DNA of 37,995 nt from Candidatus Saccharimonadia bacterium (lineage in GTDB: Bacteria > Patescibacteriota > Saccharimonadia > Saccharimonadales > SZUA-47), in the NCBI GenBank assembly GCA_938050265.1, contig CALLJT010000056.1, forward strand, positions 1 through 37,995. Reading direction: 5' to 3'. This document shows positions 14,817 through 23,151 of the stretch, piece by piece; positions within the stretch are counted from its first letter, which is position 1; each line of letters starts with the position of its first letter. The notes below the pieces were generated by a model. It did no database searches. It saw only the letters and a list, made by a program, of their open reading frames with translations, and was not told the origin of the DNA. A program made the translations under genes and the position numbers.

Positions 14817-15323
14817 TTAGTGCCAGCCACTTTTAATACGGATCCTCTTCCAGATCAATCCGTCGAGGAGTAGGTGGCTGAAATAGCCTGCGACGGCGAC
14901 TGTGTACGTCAGCCAGCCGACCGGGCCAATTGTCTCGCCTGAAATCAGCGATAGCGCCAGTATCGGTGTCGGTACCAGAAACATAGCAAGTTTAGAATGA
15001 GTCCACCCCCGATGTTTTCCGACGATCGGCGTCATCGCTAGCAATCCAAGGAGCGCTGAGAGCACAAAAAGTCCGTTCAGAATTAGGAATATATTCAGGA
15101 CGAAGCCGATAGAGTAAAACAGATTCTGCGCCTTCGAGTTCGTGTCGATGTCCGGCCAGATTGCAAACAGTACCGCTACGATCAGGAGGCCCAGGCTAAA
15201 CTGCCAGTCGTTTAGTACCTGCCCGGTAGTTGGTAGAAACCCGCTGGGTAAGTAGTTCAGGCTGCCGACAACTGCCACCCCTGCCATACCCCCACCAACA
15301 ACATGCCCTCGATAATTCGCCAT
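14817..15323 (-). CDS. YdjM/DUF457-like membrane-bound metal-dependent hydrolase
   Basis: 168 residues, four to five hydrophobic segments. Family markers are H7 near the N-terminus, PDID at 57-60, KHRGWTHS at 103-110 and FSHLLLDG at 148-155; the His/Asp residues are the putative metal ligands of the YdjM (LexA-regulated inner membrane hydrolase) family. Substrate is unknown in the family. Start ATG 15323 is supported by a TACAAT on the minus strand ending 6 nt upstream (15330-15335), again without a Shine-Dalgarno. It converges with the anchored paralog pair on its 3' side. Confidence 0.82.
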   Translation of the reverse strand: MANYRGHVVGGGMAGVAVVGSLNYLPSGFLPTTGQVLNDWQFSLGLLIVAVLFAIWPDIDTNSKAQNLFYSIGFVLNIFLILNGLFVLSALLGLLAMTPIVGKHRGWTHSKLAMFLVPTPILALSLISGETIGPVGWLTYTVAVAGYFSHLLLDGLIWKRIRIKSGWH

Positions 15324-15329
15324 GCTCTC

Positions 15330-15335
15330 ATTGTA
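15330..15335 (-). promoter_or_regulatory. -10 box of YdjM-like gene (leaderless)
   Basis: TACAAT on the minus strand, 6 nt before ATG 15323. Confidence 0.5.
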
Positions 15336-15359
15336 CAGGGAGTCGGTGGTACGTATCGT

Positions 15360-18026
15360 CTAATATCTAATTGATAGCTCAGAGATCGTGTAAGACGTGT
15401 TGGCGAGGCCAGTTTGGTCTTGGAGGACGAGTGCACCGATGTTGTCTGTCAGTGCGAATGCGCTAATAGGGATCGAAATGCTGTGGTACTGACCATCGCT
15501 GAGCGAACCGTCTGTGATGTAGCTATCGAGGTTCACTGAACCTACCTTGACACCAGCAGTACTGTAAACGTCTAGGTTGATGTTGCTCGCAGCGTTAGAG
15601 CCGTCTGCTCGGATGCGCAGGTTGACTGATGACACTTCTGCCGGGCTGATCGGTGCGAGTGCTCTGTGGAAGTAGACCCCCGCCCACGGCTGTGCGTACG
15701 TGAACGCGTATTCACCGTTCTGAGTGCTCACTGCAGTGTTCCATACGCCGTCGTCGTCCCATCCTGCCGCTGTTGTGCCGCCGCTGATCACGTCGATCTG
15801 TGCACCGGTTGGTGGATTGACAACGTCTGTAATGCTGATTACCGCTGCGTCACTGACCCACTGGAGGAGTTCTGACCAGTCGGAGCTGAACGTAGACGCT
15901 GCGAAGTAGTATGTTCCTTCTGGGACATTCGCATTCCAGTCAATCGAAAACGACTGTGACTCGCCCGCAGCAAACGTGACGTTTTCGAAAAACTCTTGCT
16001 GTACTTGGTTGCCTGCAGAATCGTAGATTTCGAGGTTTACTATCACTGCACCGTTAGTGCCGAGGTTCGTGAACGATGCGTCTACGTCAACGATGCTGTT
16101 TTGCTGTGCTGATGCTGGCGCGCTGGCTGAGCTGAACTGGACGTCTGCCTCAGTTGCGCCACCCGGGTTACGGTTGAGTACGTTGATATCAAGGGCGCTC
16201 TCGACAGGGATGAGCTGTTCTGCCCAGTCGCCGCTAAACGCACCAACCCAGTAGTAATATGGTCCAACTCCTGGTGGGAGCCAGTTGATACTGAAGTCTT
16301 TGGACTCGCCTGGTGCAAACGATATACCGCTAAGCGCAAGGTCTTCAACAGTGTCGTAGTTCTGGTCCATGATGAACATGTAGAGGCTGACAGTATCGGC
16401 GTCTCCGTCGTTTCGGAACGTAGTTGTGATATCCATAGCAGTGCCGACGTAGTTCGTAGTCGGTGAATTGGTGCTGCTGACATGTACCATGTCTGCTCCG
16501 CTGCCAACTGGTGCAACAACTGAAATTGTCCGGCTTGTTGTGGTTGATTCGCCAATATTGTTTGTTACCGTGAGGCTGACAGAATACGTACCGACTGAGT
16601 TGTAGGTTGTTGACGGATTAGGTGCGGTGCTTGTCACGCTGTTGCCGAGGTTCCACTGGTAACTGGTAATTGGGTCGCCGTTAGGGTCGGTTGAATCAGT
16701 ACCATCAAATGTGACGGTGTATGGTGCGGCGCCGCCAAACCCGGTTGCGTTTATGATCGCTGCTGGTGGTTGCGGGTTGGTGGTGTTCTGGTAGCGAATA
16801 CGCCGGACTTCGCCCGTGTAAATTGATATGTAGTAGACATAGCCATCAGGGCTGGTTTTGAATTCAACCGGGCCGTCAGCGTCGTTTGACAGGTCAACAA
16901 CTGCGTTCACCTGCCCGTTGTCAATGTCGAGGTACTGCATGCGGTTGAGTGAAAAATCACCGAACAGATAGTTGCCGCGTAGGTCTGCTGGGTATTCAGG
17001 GTGGAGTGCATATGCGCCACCAGTAACTGCGCCGACTCCCCCGTTATGGTCGTAATCGTGGATCGGGTCTATAGTTGCAGTGTTGATCGGGCAGCCAGGC
17101 AGTGCAGTGTAGCCACCGACAGTCGCGACGGTACCTTCGCGGCATGGCCAGCCGTAGTTGCCGCCTTTTTGTATGATGTTGACTTCTTCTTTCGTAAACC
17201 AGCCGACATCAGCGAGTGTGATCTGGTTTGTTCCAGGTCGGAAGTTGAACCGGTATGGGTTACGAAGTCCATATGCCCATACTTTTGACCTGTTTGCGCT
17301 GCTGTCACCGTTGTAGAACGGGTTATCGCTCGGTGCGCTCCCGTCAGTGTTGATGCGAATCAGCTTACCAGCGAGGCTGTCAATGTCTTGTGCTAGAAAC
17401 GCCAGTGGGTCTGGTGCAGTGAACCCTGCTCCGTCGCCAGTAGATACATATAGTTTGCCGTCTGCACCAAAGCGGATGCCACCGATGGTGTGACTAAGCG
17501 AGTCAGACGGTATGCAGTCGTCCGTGATTTGGTAGTCGTGGCATGATGGGTTTTGGGCTGTGCCACCGACGCTACCGAGCAGGATCTGCTCAGACCCTGC
17601 GACGTGTGAGTTGCCAGTTGTTTTGAGTTTCATAACGCGTGCGGTTTTTTTACCGGCAATGTTGCTTGGGTCACTATCATATGTGTACGACAGGTAGATG
17701 TAGCCGTTTGAGCTAAAGTTCGGGTCAACTGCGATGCCGAGCAGACCACGGTCATGGTGGTTGTTGACATCAGATATCTGATACAAGGGGTCAGCAAGCA
17801 GGTTGCCATTGGCATCAATTACGCGTACTGCTCCACCTTTTTCTGCGACAAGCACTCGTCCGTCCGGTGTGAAGTCGAGGGCGATTGGAATGTTCATCTG
17901 TCCACCAACCGTTTCGTTATAAAACGCTGGGTCTAGGTAGCTGCCAGCTGACACAAATGTCTGAAAGGCCCCAGACAGTACCCCAAACAGCAACGCAGCT
18001 GACATAAGTATTCGATTGATTTTCAT
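15360..18026 (-). CDS. Secreted glucose/sorbosone dehydrogenase-like beta-propeller with PKD and CARDB-like domains
   Basis: 888 residues. A signal peptide (about 1-27, ending FVSAGS) precedes a six-bladed beta-propeller of the GSDH/PQQ sugar dehydrogenase family (about 30-405) with HHDRGLLGIAVDPNF, SHTIGGIRFGADGKLYVSTGDG and YGLRNPYRFNF motifs. Then a PKD domain (about 415-505), two similar CARDB-like beta-sandwich repeats (about 510-625 and 630-735, each with 'SFSIDW'/'DFSINW' and ending in a similar SDWxE motif), and a C-terminal jelly-roll-like region (745-888) that could bind carbohydrate. Likely an extracellular protein acting on, or adhering to, surface glycans; whether it uses PQQ is not shown. 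SD GAGGT lies 10 nt before ATG 18026, with a leader of several tens of nt. Confidence 0.85.
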   Translation of the reverse strand: MKINRILMSAALLFGVLSGAFQTFVSAGSYLDPAFYNETVGGQMNIPIALDFTPDGRVLVAEKGGAVRVIDANGNLLADPLYQISDVNNHHDRGLLGIAVDPNFSSNGYIYLSYTYDSDPSNIAGKKTARVMKLKTTGNSHVAGSEQILLGSVGGTAQNPSCHDYQITDDCIPSDSLSHTIGGIRFGADGKLYVSTGDGAGFTAPDPLAFLAQDIDSLAGKLIRINTDGSAPSDNPFYNGDSSANRSKVWAYGLRNPYRFNFRPGTNQITLADVGWFTKEEVNIIQKGGNYGWPCREGTVATVGGYTALPGCPINTATIDPIHDYDHNGGVGAVTGGAYALHPEYPADLRGNYLFGDFSLNRMQYLDIDNGQVNAVVDLSNDADGPVEFKTSPDGYVYYISIYTGEVRRIRYQNTTNPQPPAAIINATGFGGAAPYTVTFDGTDSTDPNGDPITSYQWNLGNSVTSTAPNPSTTYNSVGTYSVSLTVTNNIGESTTTSRTISVVAPVGSGADMVHVSSTNSPTTNYVGTAMDITTTFRNDGDADTVSLYMFIMDQNYDTVEDLALSGISFAPGESKDFSINWLPPGVGPYYYWVGAFSGDWAEQLIPVESALDINVLNRNPGGATEADVQFSSASAPASAQQNSIVDVDASFTNLGTNGAVIVNLEIYDSAGNQVQQEFFENVTFAAGESQSFSIDWNANVPEGTYYFAASTFSSDWSELLQWVSDAAVISITDVVNPPTGAQIDVISGGTTAAGWDDDGVWNTAVSTQNGEYAFTYAQPWAGVYFHRALAPISPAEVSSVNLRIRADGSNAASNINLDVYSTAGVKVGSVNLDSYITDGSLSDGQYHSISIPISAFALTDNIGALVLQDQTGLANTSYTISELSIRY

Positions 18027-18201
18027 AGAATTATTGACCTCACTTTTCTCTTGTCTATAGAGTACTATACTATTCTTTACGATTAAAGTAACTATACCAT
18101 AAAGTATCTACATTGTACAAGCATTAGTATAATAGGGTTGAGGATAATTATTTGCTACACTACTATATAAACAACGCACAGACAAAAGCAGGAGCGCACT
18201 C
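18027..18201. promoter_or_regulatory. AT-rich divergent promoter region
   Basis: Between two divergent genes. It contains several -10-like hexamers (TATAGT-type on the minus strand near 18063-18070; TGCTACACT, an extended -10, at 18153-18161 on the plus strand). Both flanking genes have Shine-Dalgarno sequences, so real leaders exist here, unlike most genes in the window. Confidence 0.5.
18190..18194 (+). promoter_or_regulatory. Shine-Dalgarno of aldo/keto reductase
   Basis: AGGAG, 7 nt before ATG 18202; one of the few strong ribosome-binding sites in the window. Confidence 0.7.
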
Positions 18202-19101
18202 ATGAATAAGACTTTATCAAATGGACAAGAAATTCCGATGCTCGGGCTCGGAACGTGGCAAGTGACCGGCGATGCCGTCGGTGCAGTAGTTGAGGCTGCA
18301 ATTAACGCAGGGGTGCGGCATATTGACTGCGCAATGATCTACGGCAATGAGGCTGAGATAGGCGTTGCGCTCAAACGCGTGTTTGACCAAGGGGTCGTCA
18401 CACGCGACGATCTGTTTATTACAGGCAAACTCTGGAACACCGACCATGCGCCAGAAGGCGTGTTACGTGCGTGCCAGAAGTCGATAGACGATCTTGGTGT
18501 CGAATACCTTGATCTGTACTTAGTTCACTGGGGTGTAGGGTTTGTGAACGGCGAAGGCATGGAGCCTTTGGACGAAAACGGGCTCGCGAAATTCAGTAAT
18601 GTACCGCTATATGAGACCTGGAGAGCAATGGAGAGCCTCGTGAGCGACGATGTAGTAAAAGGCATCGGCGTGGCGAACTACACGGCCCCTATGATCGTCG
18701 ATTTACTTGCGTATGCAACGGTCAAACCAGTTATGAATCAGGTTGAAGTGAATCCCTATTTTTCTCAGGAGTCACTTATCCATTTTTGTCAGTCACAGGA
18801 CATGATGGTGACAGCATATTCCCCGTTCGGATCCACTGGTGCTCCAGTGCGCGACAATGTACTCATAGCAAAACTAGCCGAAAAGTATGATGCTGATCCC
18901 GTCAAGGTGATCGTTCAATGGGCAATACAGAGGGATCTATGCATCATTCCTCGGACGAGCTCAGCTGAGCATGCTACAACTAACGCAGTGCTCCCCACGT
19001 TTGAGTTAACGGTTGATGAACTACAGCAAATTACTGATTTAGATCGAGGTGTGCGTTATTGTGACCCTGTTGGTTGGTGGGGCTTCCCGTACTTTTCATG
19101 A
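18202..19101 (+). CDS. Aldo/keto reductase
   Basis: 299 residues, a full-length single-domain NAD(P)H-dependent (alpha/beta)8 oxidoreductase of the cytoplasm. The catalytic tetrad is visible: D42 in HIDCAMIYGNE, Y47, K76 in FITGKLWN, and H109 in YLVHWGVGF. The cofactor side shows NQVEVNPYFSQ, TAYSPFGS and the IPRTSSAEHATTN region near 250 that usually binds the 2'-phosphate of NADPH. Reduces aldehydes or ketones; substrate unassigned. It has its own Shine-Dalgarno and extended -10 and is divergent from the sugar-dehydrogenase-like gene. The inserted 119-bp element follows its stop by 10 nt. Confidence 0.94.
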   Translation: MNKTLSNGQEIPMLGLGTWQVTGDAVGAVVEAAINAGVRHIDCAMIYGNEAEIGVALKRVFDQGVVTRDDLFITGKLWNTDHAPEGVLRACQKSIDDLGVEYLDLYLVHWGVGFVNGEGMEPLDENGLAKFSNVPLYETWRAMESLVSDDVVKGIGVANYTAPMIVDLLAYATVKPVMNQVEVNPYFSQESLIHFCQSQDMMVTAYSPFGSTGAPVRDNVLIAKLAEKYDADPVKVIVQWAIQRDLCIIPRTSSAEHATTNAVLPTFELTVDELQQITDLDRGVRYCDPVGWWGFPYFS

Positions 19102-19111
19102 TGTTTTAGCG

Positions 19112-19230
19112 CTGACCCACAGTCACTTTCTTCTCCCGAGTAGCGTTTCGCGCAGAGACACCCCTAGCAGGGGTGTCTCTGGCTGCACTACGCTTATACT
19201 ACTCTTGAGAAAAAAGTGACTATGGGTCAG
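19112..19230 (+). mobile_element. 119-bp near-palindromic MITE-like element, copy A
   Basis: Ends are inverted repeats (CTGACCCACAGTCACTTT at the left, matching AAAGTGACTATGGGTCAG at the right with one mismatch). The arms stay complementary inward to a central perfect 12-bp stem (19154-19165 with 19169-19180, loop AGC). The same 119-bp sequence occurs inverted at 37486-37604 with about 9 differences. Immediately flanking 9-mers are GTTTTAGCG and GTTTTAGTG, a probable target-site duplication. No ORF inside. An internal TATACT (19195-19200) points to the MacB-type ATPase gene. Confidence 0.85.
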
Positions 19231-19260
19231 GTTTTAGTGTCAATAAACCTGCGCTGTTGC

Positions 19261-19286
19261 TACAATACTAGTAACAACGTGGAGGG
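19261..19286 (+). promoter_or_regulatory. Promoter -10 and Shine-Dalgarno of MacB-type ATPase
   Basis: TACAAT at 19261-19266 and GGAGGG at 19281-19286, 4 nt before ATG 19291. This fixes the start well inside the longer open frame that begins at 19216. Confidence 0.6.
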
Positions 19287-19290
19287 TTCT

Positions 19291-20019
19291 ATGAGTGCAG
19301 TTGCAGAAATGGTGAACGGGGTTAAAACGTATGGCATGGGCGACACAGCTGTGCATGCGCTTGGGGGTGTCGATATACAGATCGACGACAAGCAGTTTAC
19401 GGCTATCATGGGTCCAAGTGGCTCAGGCAAATCAACATTACTTCAGTGTTTGGCAGGCCTTGACGATCTAACCAGTGGATCGGTGACGATTGCCGGAGTG
19501 AGTCTGCAGGGCATCTCTGACAAACGGTTGACGTTGCTGCGCCGAGAAAACGTTGGCTTCATATTCCAGGCGTTCAATCTCGTGCCTACTCTCACTGCCA
19601 GAGAAAACATCGTGTTGCCGTTATCAATTGCTCGTCACAAACCGGACGAACAGTGGTTTTCGACAGTCGTTGAAACCCTGGGTATCCACGACAGGCTGAC
19701 GCACATACCGAGCGAGCTGTCAGGTGGGCAGCAGCAGCGCGTTGCCGTTGCACGGGCGATGGTCAGCAAACCAGAAATTATTTTTGCAGACGAACCGAGC
19801 GGTAACCTCGACTCCAAATCGGGTGACGAATTACTCGGGTTTCTCAGGCAGGCCGTTGACACGCTTGATCAGTCGATTGTCATGGTAACGCATGACCCGC
19901 ATGCGGCATCGTTTGCGGATCGAGTCGTGTTCCTCGACGACGGCAAAATCGTACACGAACTGAAAAAACCGACAGAAACTAAGATATTTGATACGCTCAA
20001 AAAACTCGGGAGCAAATAG
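19291..20019 (+). CDS. ABC transporter ATP-binding protein, MacB/LolD type
   Basis: 242 residues from ATG 19291. Walker A GPSGSGKS at 41-48, Q-loop Q93, signature LSGGQ at 143-147, Walker B IIFADE at 163-168, switch H201. The sequence is close to the MacB/LolD/FtsE group that drives mechanotransmission rather than channel transport (family knowledge). The permease follows after 2 nt, forming a complete two-gene system. The open frame upstream to 19216 would include the end of the 119-bp element and is not needed, given the strong Shine-Dalgarno at 19281. Confidence 0.94.
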   Translation: MSAVAEMVNGVKTYGMGDTAVHALGGVDIQIDDKQFTAIMGPSGSGKSTLLQCLAGLDDLTSGSVTIAGVSLQGISDKRLTLLRRENVGFIFQAFNLVPTLTARENIVLPLSIARHKPDEQWFSTVVETLGIHDRLTHIPSELSGGQQQRVAVARAMVSKPEIIFADEPSGNLDSKSGDELLGFLRQAVDTLDQSIVMVTHDPHAASFADRVVFLDDGKIVHELKKPTETKIFDTLKKLGSK

Positions 20020-20021
20020 CT

Positions 20022-22589
20022 ATGTTGCGTCTTGCTTTCAAAAGCTTGTTTGGCCACAAGCTTCGCATGGTGTTAACTGCCCTTTCGATCATTATTGGGG
20101 TGGCGTTCGTTTCTGGGTCATTTATATTTACTGACAGTATTAGTTCTTCGTTTGAAGACGTGTTTGAGGGAGCGTACAGTAACGTCGATGTGTTAGTCGC
20201 ACCCCAAATCGAAAGTTTTTCCGAGTTCGAGCGCCCGTCGCTCGTACAGACGAGTAATCTTACTCTACCTAATGGCACGCTACAGACAGTCCAAGGTCAT
20301 CCAGACGTCGCGCGCTCAGAAGGGTCAGTAACTGGCGTACCGTTTCTGTTTAGTGCACAGGGCGAACAGCTGGGACTGCCAAATGCTCCGTGTTTCGGGT
20401 TTTCATGGGTAACTGAGCCAGATTTCAATATATTACGAATAGTGTTCGGAACAGCGCCTGTTGCAGCTGGTCAAGTTGCGATTGACCGTGCCACTGCCGA
20501 GCGCAATGACCTCGTCATCGGAGACACCGTTACCGTGCAAGCAGCAGCACAAGCTGAGACATTCGAAATCGTGGGCTTCGTTGCGTTAGGCGGAGACGAT
20601 CAAGAGTTTAGCGGTCCAGTGATTTCTGCATATGCACTCGAAGATGCACAGCGAATTTTCGATGTTGATGGCTATACACAGATTAGTGTTGATGCGGTTG
20701 ATGGAGTCGAACCACAAGCGATGCGCGACAACCTCGCCGCTATTTTGCCACAAGAAGGTATTTCCGTCGTTACTGCGGAGCAGCAGACCAGCAACGACTT
20801 AGAGCAGATCAACCAAGGGCTAGGGTTTTTGAACACGGCGTTGCTGTCGTTTGCGCTCATCGCGGTGTTTGTCGGTGCATTTATTATTCAGAATACCTTT
20901 CGAATCATAGTCGCCCAGAGGTCAAAAGAACTGGCGATGTTGCGTTCGATTGGCGCGACACGGTCACAGGTGTTGCGGGTTGTGCTGTACGAAGCACTTA
21001 TCGTCGCGGTTATTTCGTCGGTCATCGGTATTTTTGCTGGTATGGGTTTGTCTGCCCTGCTCCGCTGGGGTGCGGGTCTTGCAGGCATAGCATTGCCCAG
21101 CGGAAGCCTGACAGTTGAGCCACGCACAATCTGGGCATCGTTGATCGTCGGTGTTGTCGTGACGCTGTATTCTGCCCTACTACCAGCGTACAAAGCTTCA
21201 AAAGTGCCACCTATTGAAGCGATGAGAGAAACTATCACGCCGCCGAAGTCGCTTCGTCGCCGTGCGCTTGTCGGTCTCGCAATTGTTGTGTTCGGTGGGT
21301 TGTTGCTTGCCTATGGTTTGTTCAGTGCAGATGACAGCGTAGCGCAGATAGCTGGCACCGGTGCTGTTTTGATGTATGCCGGGGTCGCAGTGTCGGCGCC
21401 ACTTCTGAGCGGACCGATTGCAAGCATTGCTGGCATTCCGGCGACCGCAGCGCTTGGAGTGACAGGTAAGATTGCCCAACAGAATGCTCGTCGCACGCCA
21501 AGGCGTACAGCATCGACAGCATCAGCGTTGATGATCGGTGTGTCACTTGTCGTGTTCGCGTCAGTGTTTGCTGCCAGTACAAAAGCAACCATTGACGACA
21601 TTATCGGCAGTACGTTCCCGGGCGATATCATGGTGATATCTAAAAACATCCAGACGGACCCGTTTGGCGCGACGTTCAGTGCCGATGTCGCTGAACAGGT
21701 TGGGGGTCTTCCCGAACTTGAAGTCGTGTCTGCGATCAAATACAATTTTGCTAAGATCGCAAATAACGAAGAGCTCGTGATAGCAATTGATCCTGCCACG
21801 TTCGATGCAGTGATTAGCCTGAACCCTGCGACTGGGTCATACGATGCGCTGACCGCTCAGACAGTGTACGTAAAAGACACTACGCTTGAAGACAGCGGGT
21901 TACGCGTCGGTGACAGTATCGAGTTCGAATTTCCTGGAACGGGCGTACAGTCACTGGTGATCGCAGACAGTTTCTCAGAAGCGTTCGACGGGCCGTATGT
22001 CATATCAAGCGAGCTGTATGAGCAGCAGTTTTTTAGTGACGACGACCTCTACCTAGTAGCAAACGTCGCCGACGGAACGTCTGTACAGGACGCAAAAGAC
22101 GTCATCGAGACTGGCGTACTTGCTGGCTATCCTATTCTGCAGACGCAGGACCGCAACGAGCTCGTTGGACAAGCCAGGACACAGATAGATAGCGCGCTCG
22201 GCTTGCTATCCGTCTTGCTGGCGCTGGCTATACTTGTCGCCGTTCTGGGCATAATTAACACGTTAATCTTGTCAGTTAGTGAGCGTACACGAGAAATAGG
22301 CATGCTCCGAGCAATCGGCTTGTCACGCTCCCAGGTGTTTGGCATGATTTCGAGCGAAGGCGTTATTATCGCTGTGTTCGGTGTGCTGCTTGGTATCGTC
22401 ATGGGTACGTTTCTTGCATGGGCGATGTTACAGGCACTGAAAGACCTTGGATTTAGCGTATTCTCGTTCCCTGTCGGTCAGATCGCCATATATGTGCTTG
22501 CGGCCATCATCGCAGGTTCGGCGGCAGCCATCATTCCGGCTCGCCGCGCCTCCCGCATGAACATCCTCGACGCTATCAACTACGAATAG
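20022..22589 (+). CDS. Large ABC3 (FtsX-domain) permease
   Basis: 855 residues with two FtsX modules. A first transmembrane helix at about 15-37 precedes a long extracytoplasmic domain (to about 265). A group of helices (about 275-400) carries KELAMLRSIGATRSQVLRVV, then helices near 410-470, a second extracytoplasmic domain (about 510-700), and final helices (about 725-850) with REIGMLRAIGLSRSQVFGMI. The two MLR(S/A)IG coupling motifs are the sites expected to contact the ATPase. The large outer domains suggest work on an extracellular or envelope substrate such as a lipoprotein or peptide; none can be named. Co-transcribed with the ATPase. Confidence 0.92.
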   Translation: MLRLAFKSLFGHKLRMVLTALSIIIGVAFVSGSFIFTDSISSSFEDVFEGAYSNVDVLVAPQIESFSEFERPSLVQTSNLTLPNGTLQTVQGHPDVARSEGSVTGVPFLFSAQGEQLGLPNAPCFGFSWVTEPDFNILRIVFGTAPVAAGQVAIDRATAERNDLVIGDTVTVQAAAQAETFEIVGFVALGGDDQEFSGPVISAYALEDAQRIFDVDGYTQISVDAVDGVEPQAMRDNLAAILPQEGISVVTAEQQTSNDLEQINQGLGFLNTALLSFALIAVFVGAFIIQNTFRIIVAQRSKELAMLRSIGATRSQVLRVVLYEALIVAVISSVIGIFAGMGLSALLRWGAGLAGIALPSGSLTVEPRTIWASLIVGVVVTLYSALLPAYKASKVPPIEAMRETITPPKSLRRRALVGLAIVVFGGLLLAYGLFSADDSVAQIAGTGAVLMYAGVAVSAPLLSGPIASIAGIPATAALGVTGKIAQQNARRTPRRTASTASALMIGVSLVVFASVFAASTKATIDDIIGSTFPGDIMVISKNIQTDPFGATFSADVAEQVGGLPELEVVSAIKYNFAKIANNEELVIAIDPATFDAVISLNPATGSYDALTAQTVYVKDTTLEDSGLRVGDSIEFEFPGTGVQSLVIADSFSEAFDGPYVISSELYEQQFFSDDDLYLVANVADGTSVQDAKDVIETGVLAGYPILQTQDRNELVGQARTQIDSALGLLSVLLALAILVAVLGIINTLILSVSERTREIGMLRAIGLSRSQVFGMISSEGVIIAVFGVLLGIVMGTFLAWAMLQALKDLGFSVFSFPVGQIAIYVLAAIIAGSAAAIIPARRASRMNILDAINYE

Positions 22590-22618
22590 CGGTCTCCTGC
22601 CCGCACCCAAAACCTACT

Positions 22619-22666
22619 TTTCCACACCATACCCAAGAGGTTGAACCTCTTGGGTATGGTGTGGAA
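22619..22666. terminator. Very long perfect hairpin, bidirectional terminator
   Basis: Arms of 23 bp at 22619-22641 / 22644-22666 are essentially exact reverse complements around a 1-2 nt centre (CCACACCATACCCAAGAGGT...). It is followed on the plus strand by GGTTTTTTGGGGTTTT; on the minus strand the corresponding run is short. It lies between the FtsX permease and the oppositely oriented zincin gene. Confidence 0.85.
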
Positions 22667-22695
22667 GGTTTTTTGGGGTTTTGGTGTTGGGGTGG

Positions 22696-23085
22696 TTAGG
22701 GTTTGTTTTTGGCGGCGTGGATTTGGGAGTGGTTCAGGCCAAAATAGTGGGCTACTTCGTGCCAGAGCGTTTCATAAATCTGTTCACGTAGAGCCTGTTC
22801 GCCGCGAAACATGTGCAGCATCGGGTAGCGGAATATAGTTATCACATCTGGTTGGATCGAAAGTGTTACACCTCCCCGCTTCGGCAATGGCACACCTTCA
22901 TATAGTCCGAACAACGCATCACAGCGTCGCAAACCCAGTTTCCTGCGCTGCTCATCGGAAGGTGTGTCTTCTACTACGATTGCGACGTTTTTCATCTTGT
23001 CCTGGTACTGCGCCGGTATGTTGTCTATCGCGTCCGTTACGAACTGTTCAAACTGTTGGTGTAGTTCGTTGTTCTCTGTATCCAT
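22696..23085 (-). CDS. Small zincin-like metallopeptidase (HExxH, PF06262-type)
   Basis: 129 residues from ATG 23085. The zinc site HEVAH is at 109-113 with downstream H119 in GLNH, as in the small 'zincin-like' bacterial family with HExxHxxGxxH. No signal peptide or membrane segment is present, so it is cytoplasmic. The frame is open to 23127, but a minus-strand TATACT (23093-23098) ends 7 nt before ATG 23085, which fixes the start. Family members are of unknown physiological substrate. The gene is divergent from the DsbA-like gene with 66 nt between starts. Confidence 0.85.
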   Translation of the reverse strand: MDTENNELHQQFEQFVTDAIDNIPAQYQDKMKNVAIVVEDTPSDEQRRKLGLRRCDALFGLYEGVPLPKRGGVTLSIQPDVITIFRYPMLHMFRGEQALREQIYETLWHEVAHYFGLNHSQIHAAKNKP

Positions 23086-23092
23086 GTACGGT

Positions 23093-23098
23093 AGTATA
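23093..23098 (-). promoter_or_regulatory. -10 box of zincin gene (leaderless)
   Basis: TATACT on the minus strand, 7 nt before ATG 23085. Confidence 0.65.
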
Positions 23099-23128
23099 GA
23101 TGACTGACATAAACAATTTGAAAACATT

Positions 23129-23150
23129 TAAGTATTTGCTAAAATACTTA
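23129..23150 (+). promoter_or_regulatory. Palindromic -10 region of the DsbA-like gene
   Basis: TAAGTATTT-GCTA-AAATACTTA is a perfect 9-bp inverted repeat covering the extended -10 TGCTAAAAT; TAAAAT (23140-23145) ends 6 nt before ATG 23152. A repressor binding here would block transcription, so it is an operator candidate. Confidence 0.55.
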
Positions 23151-23151
23151 C

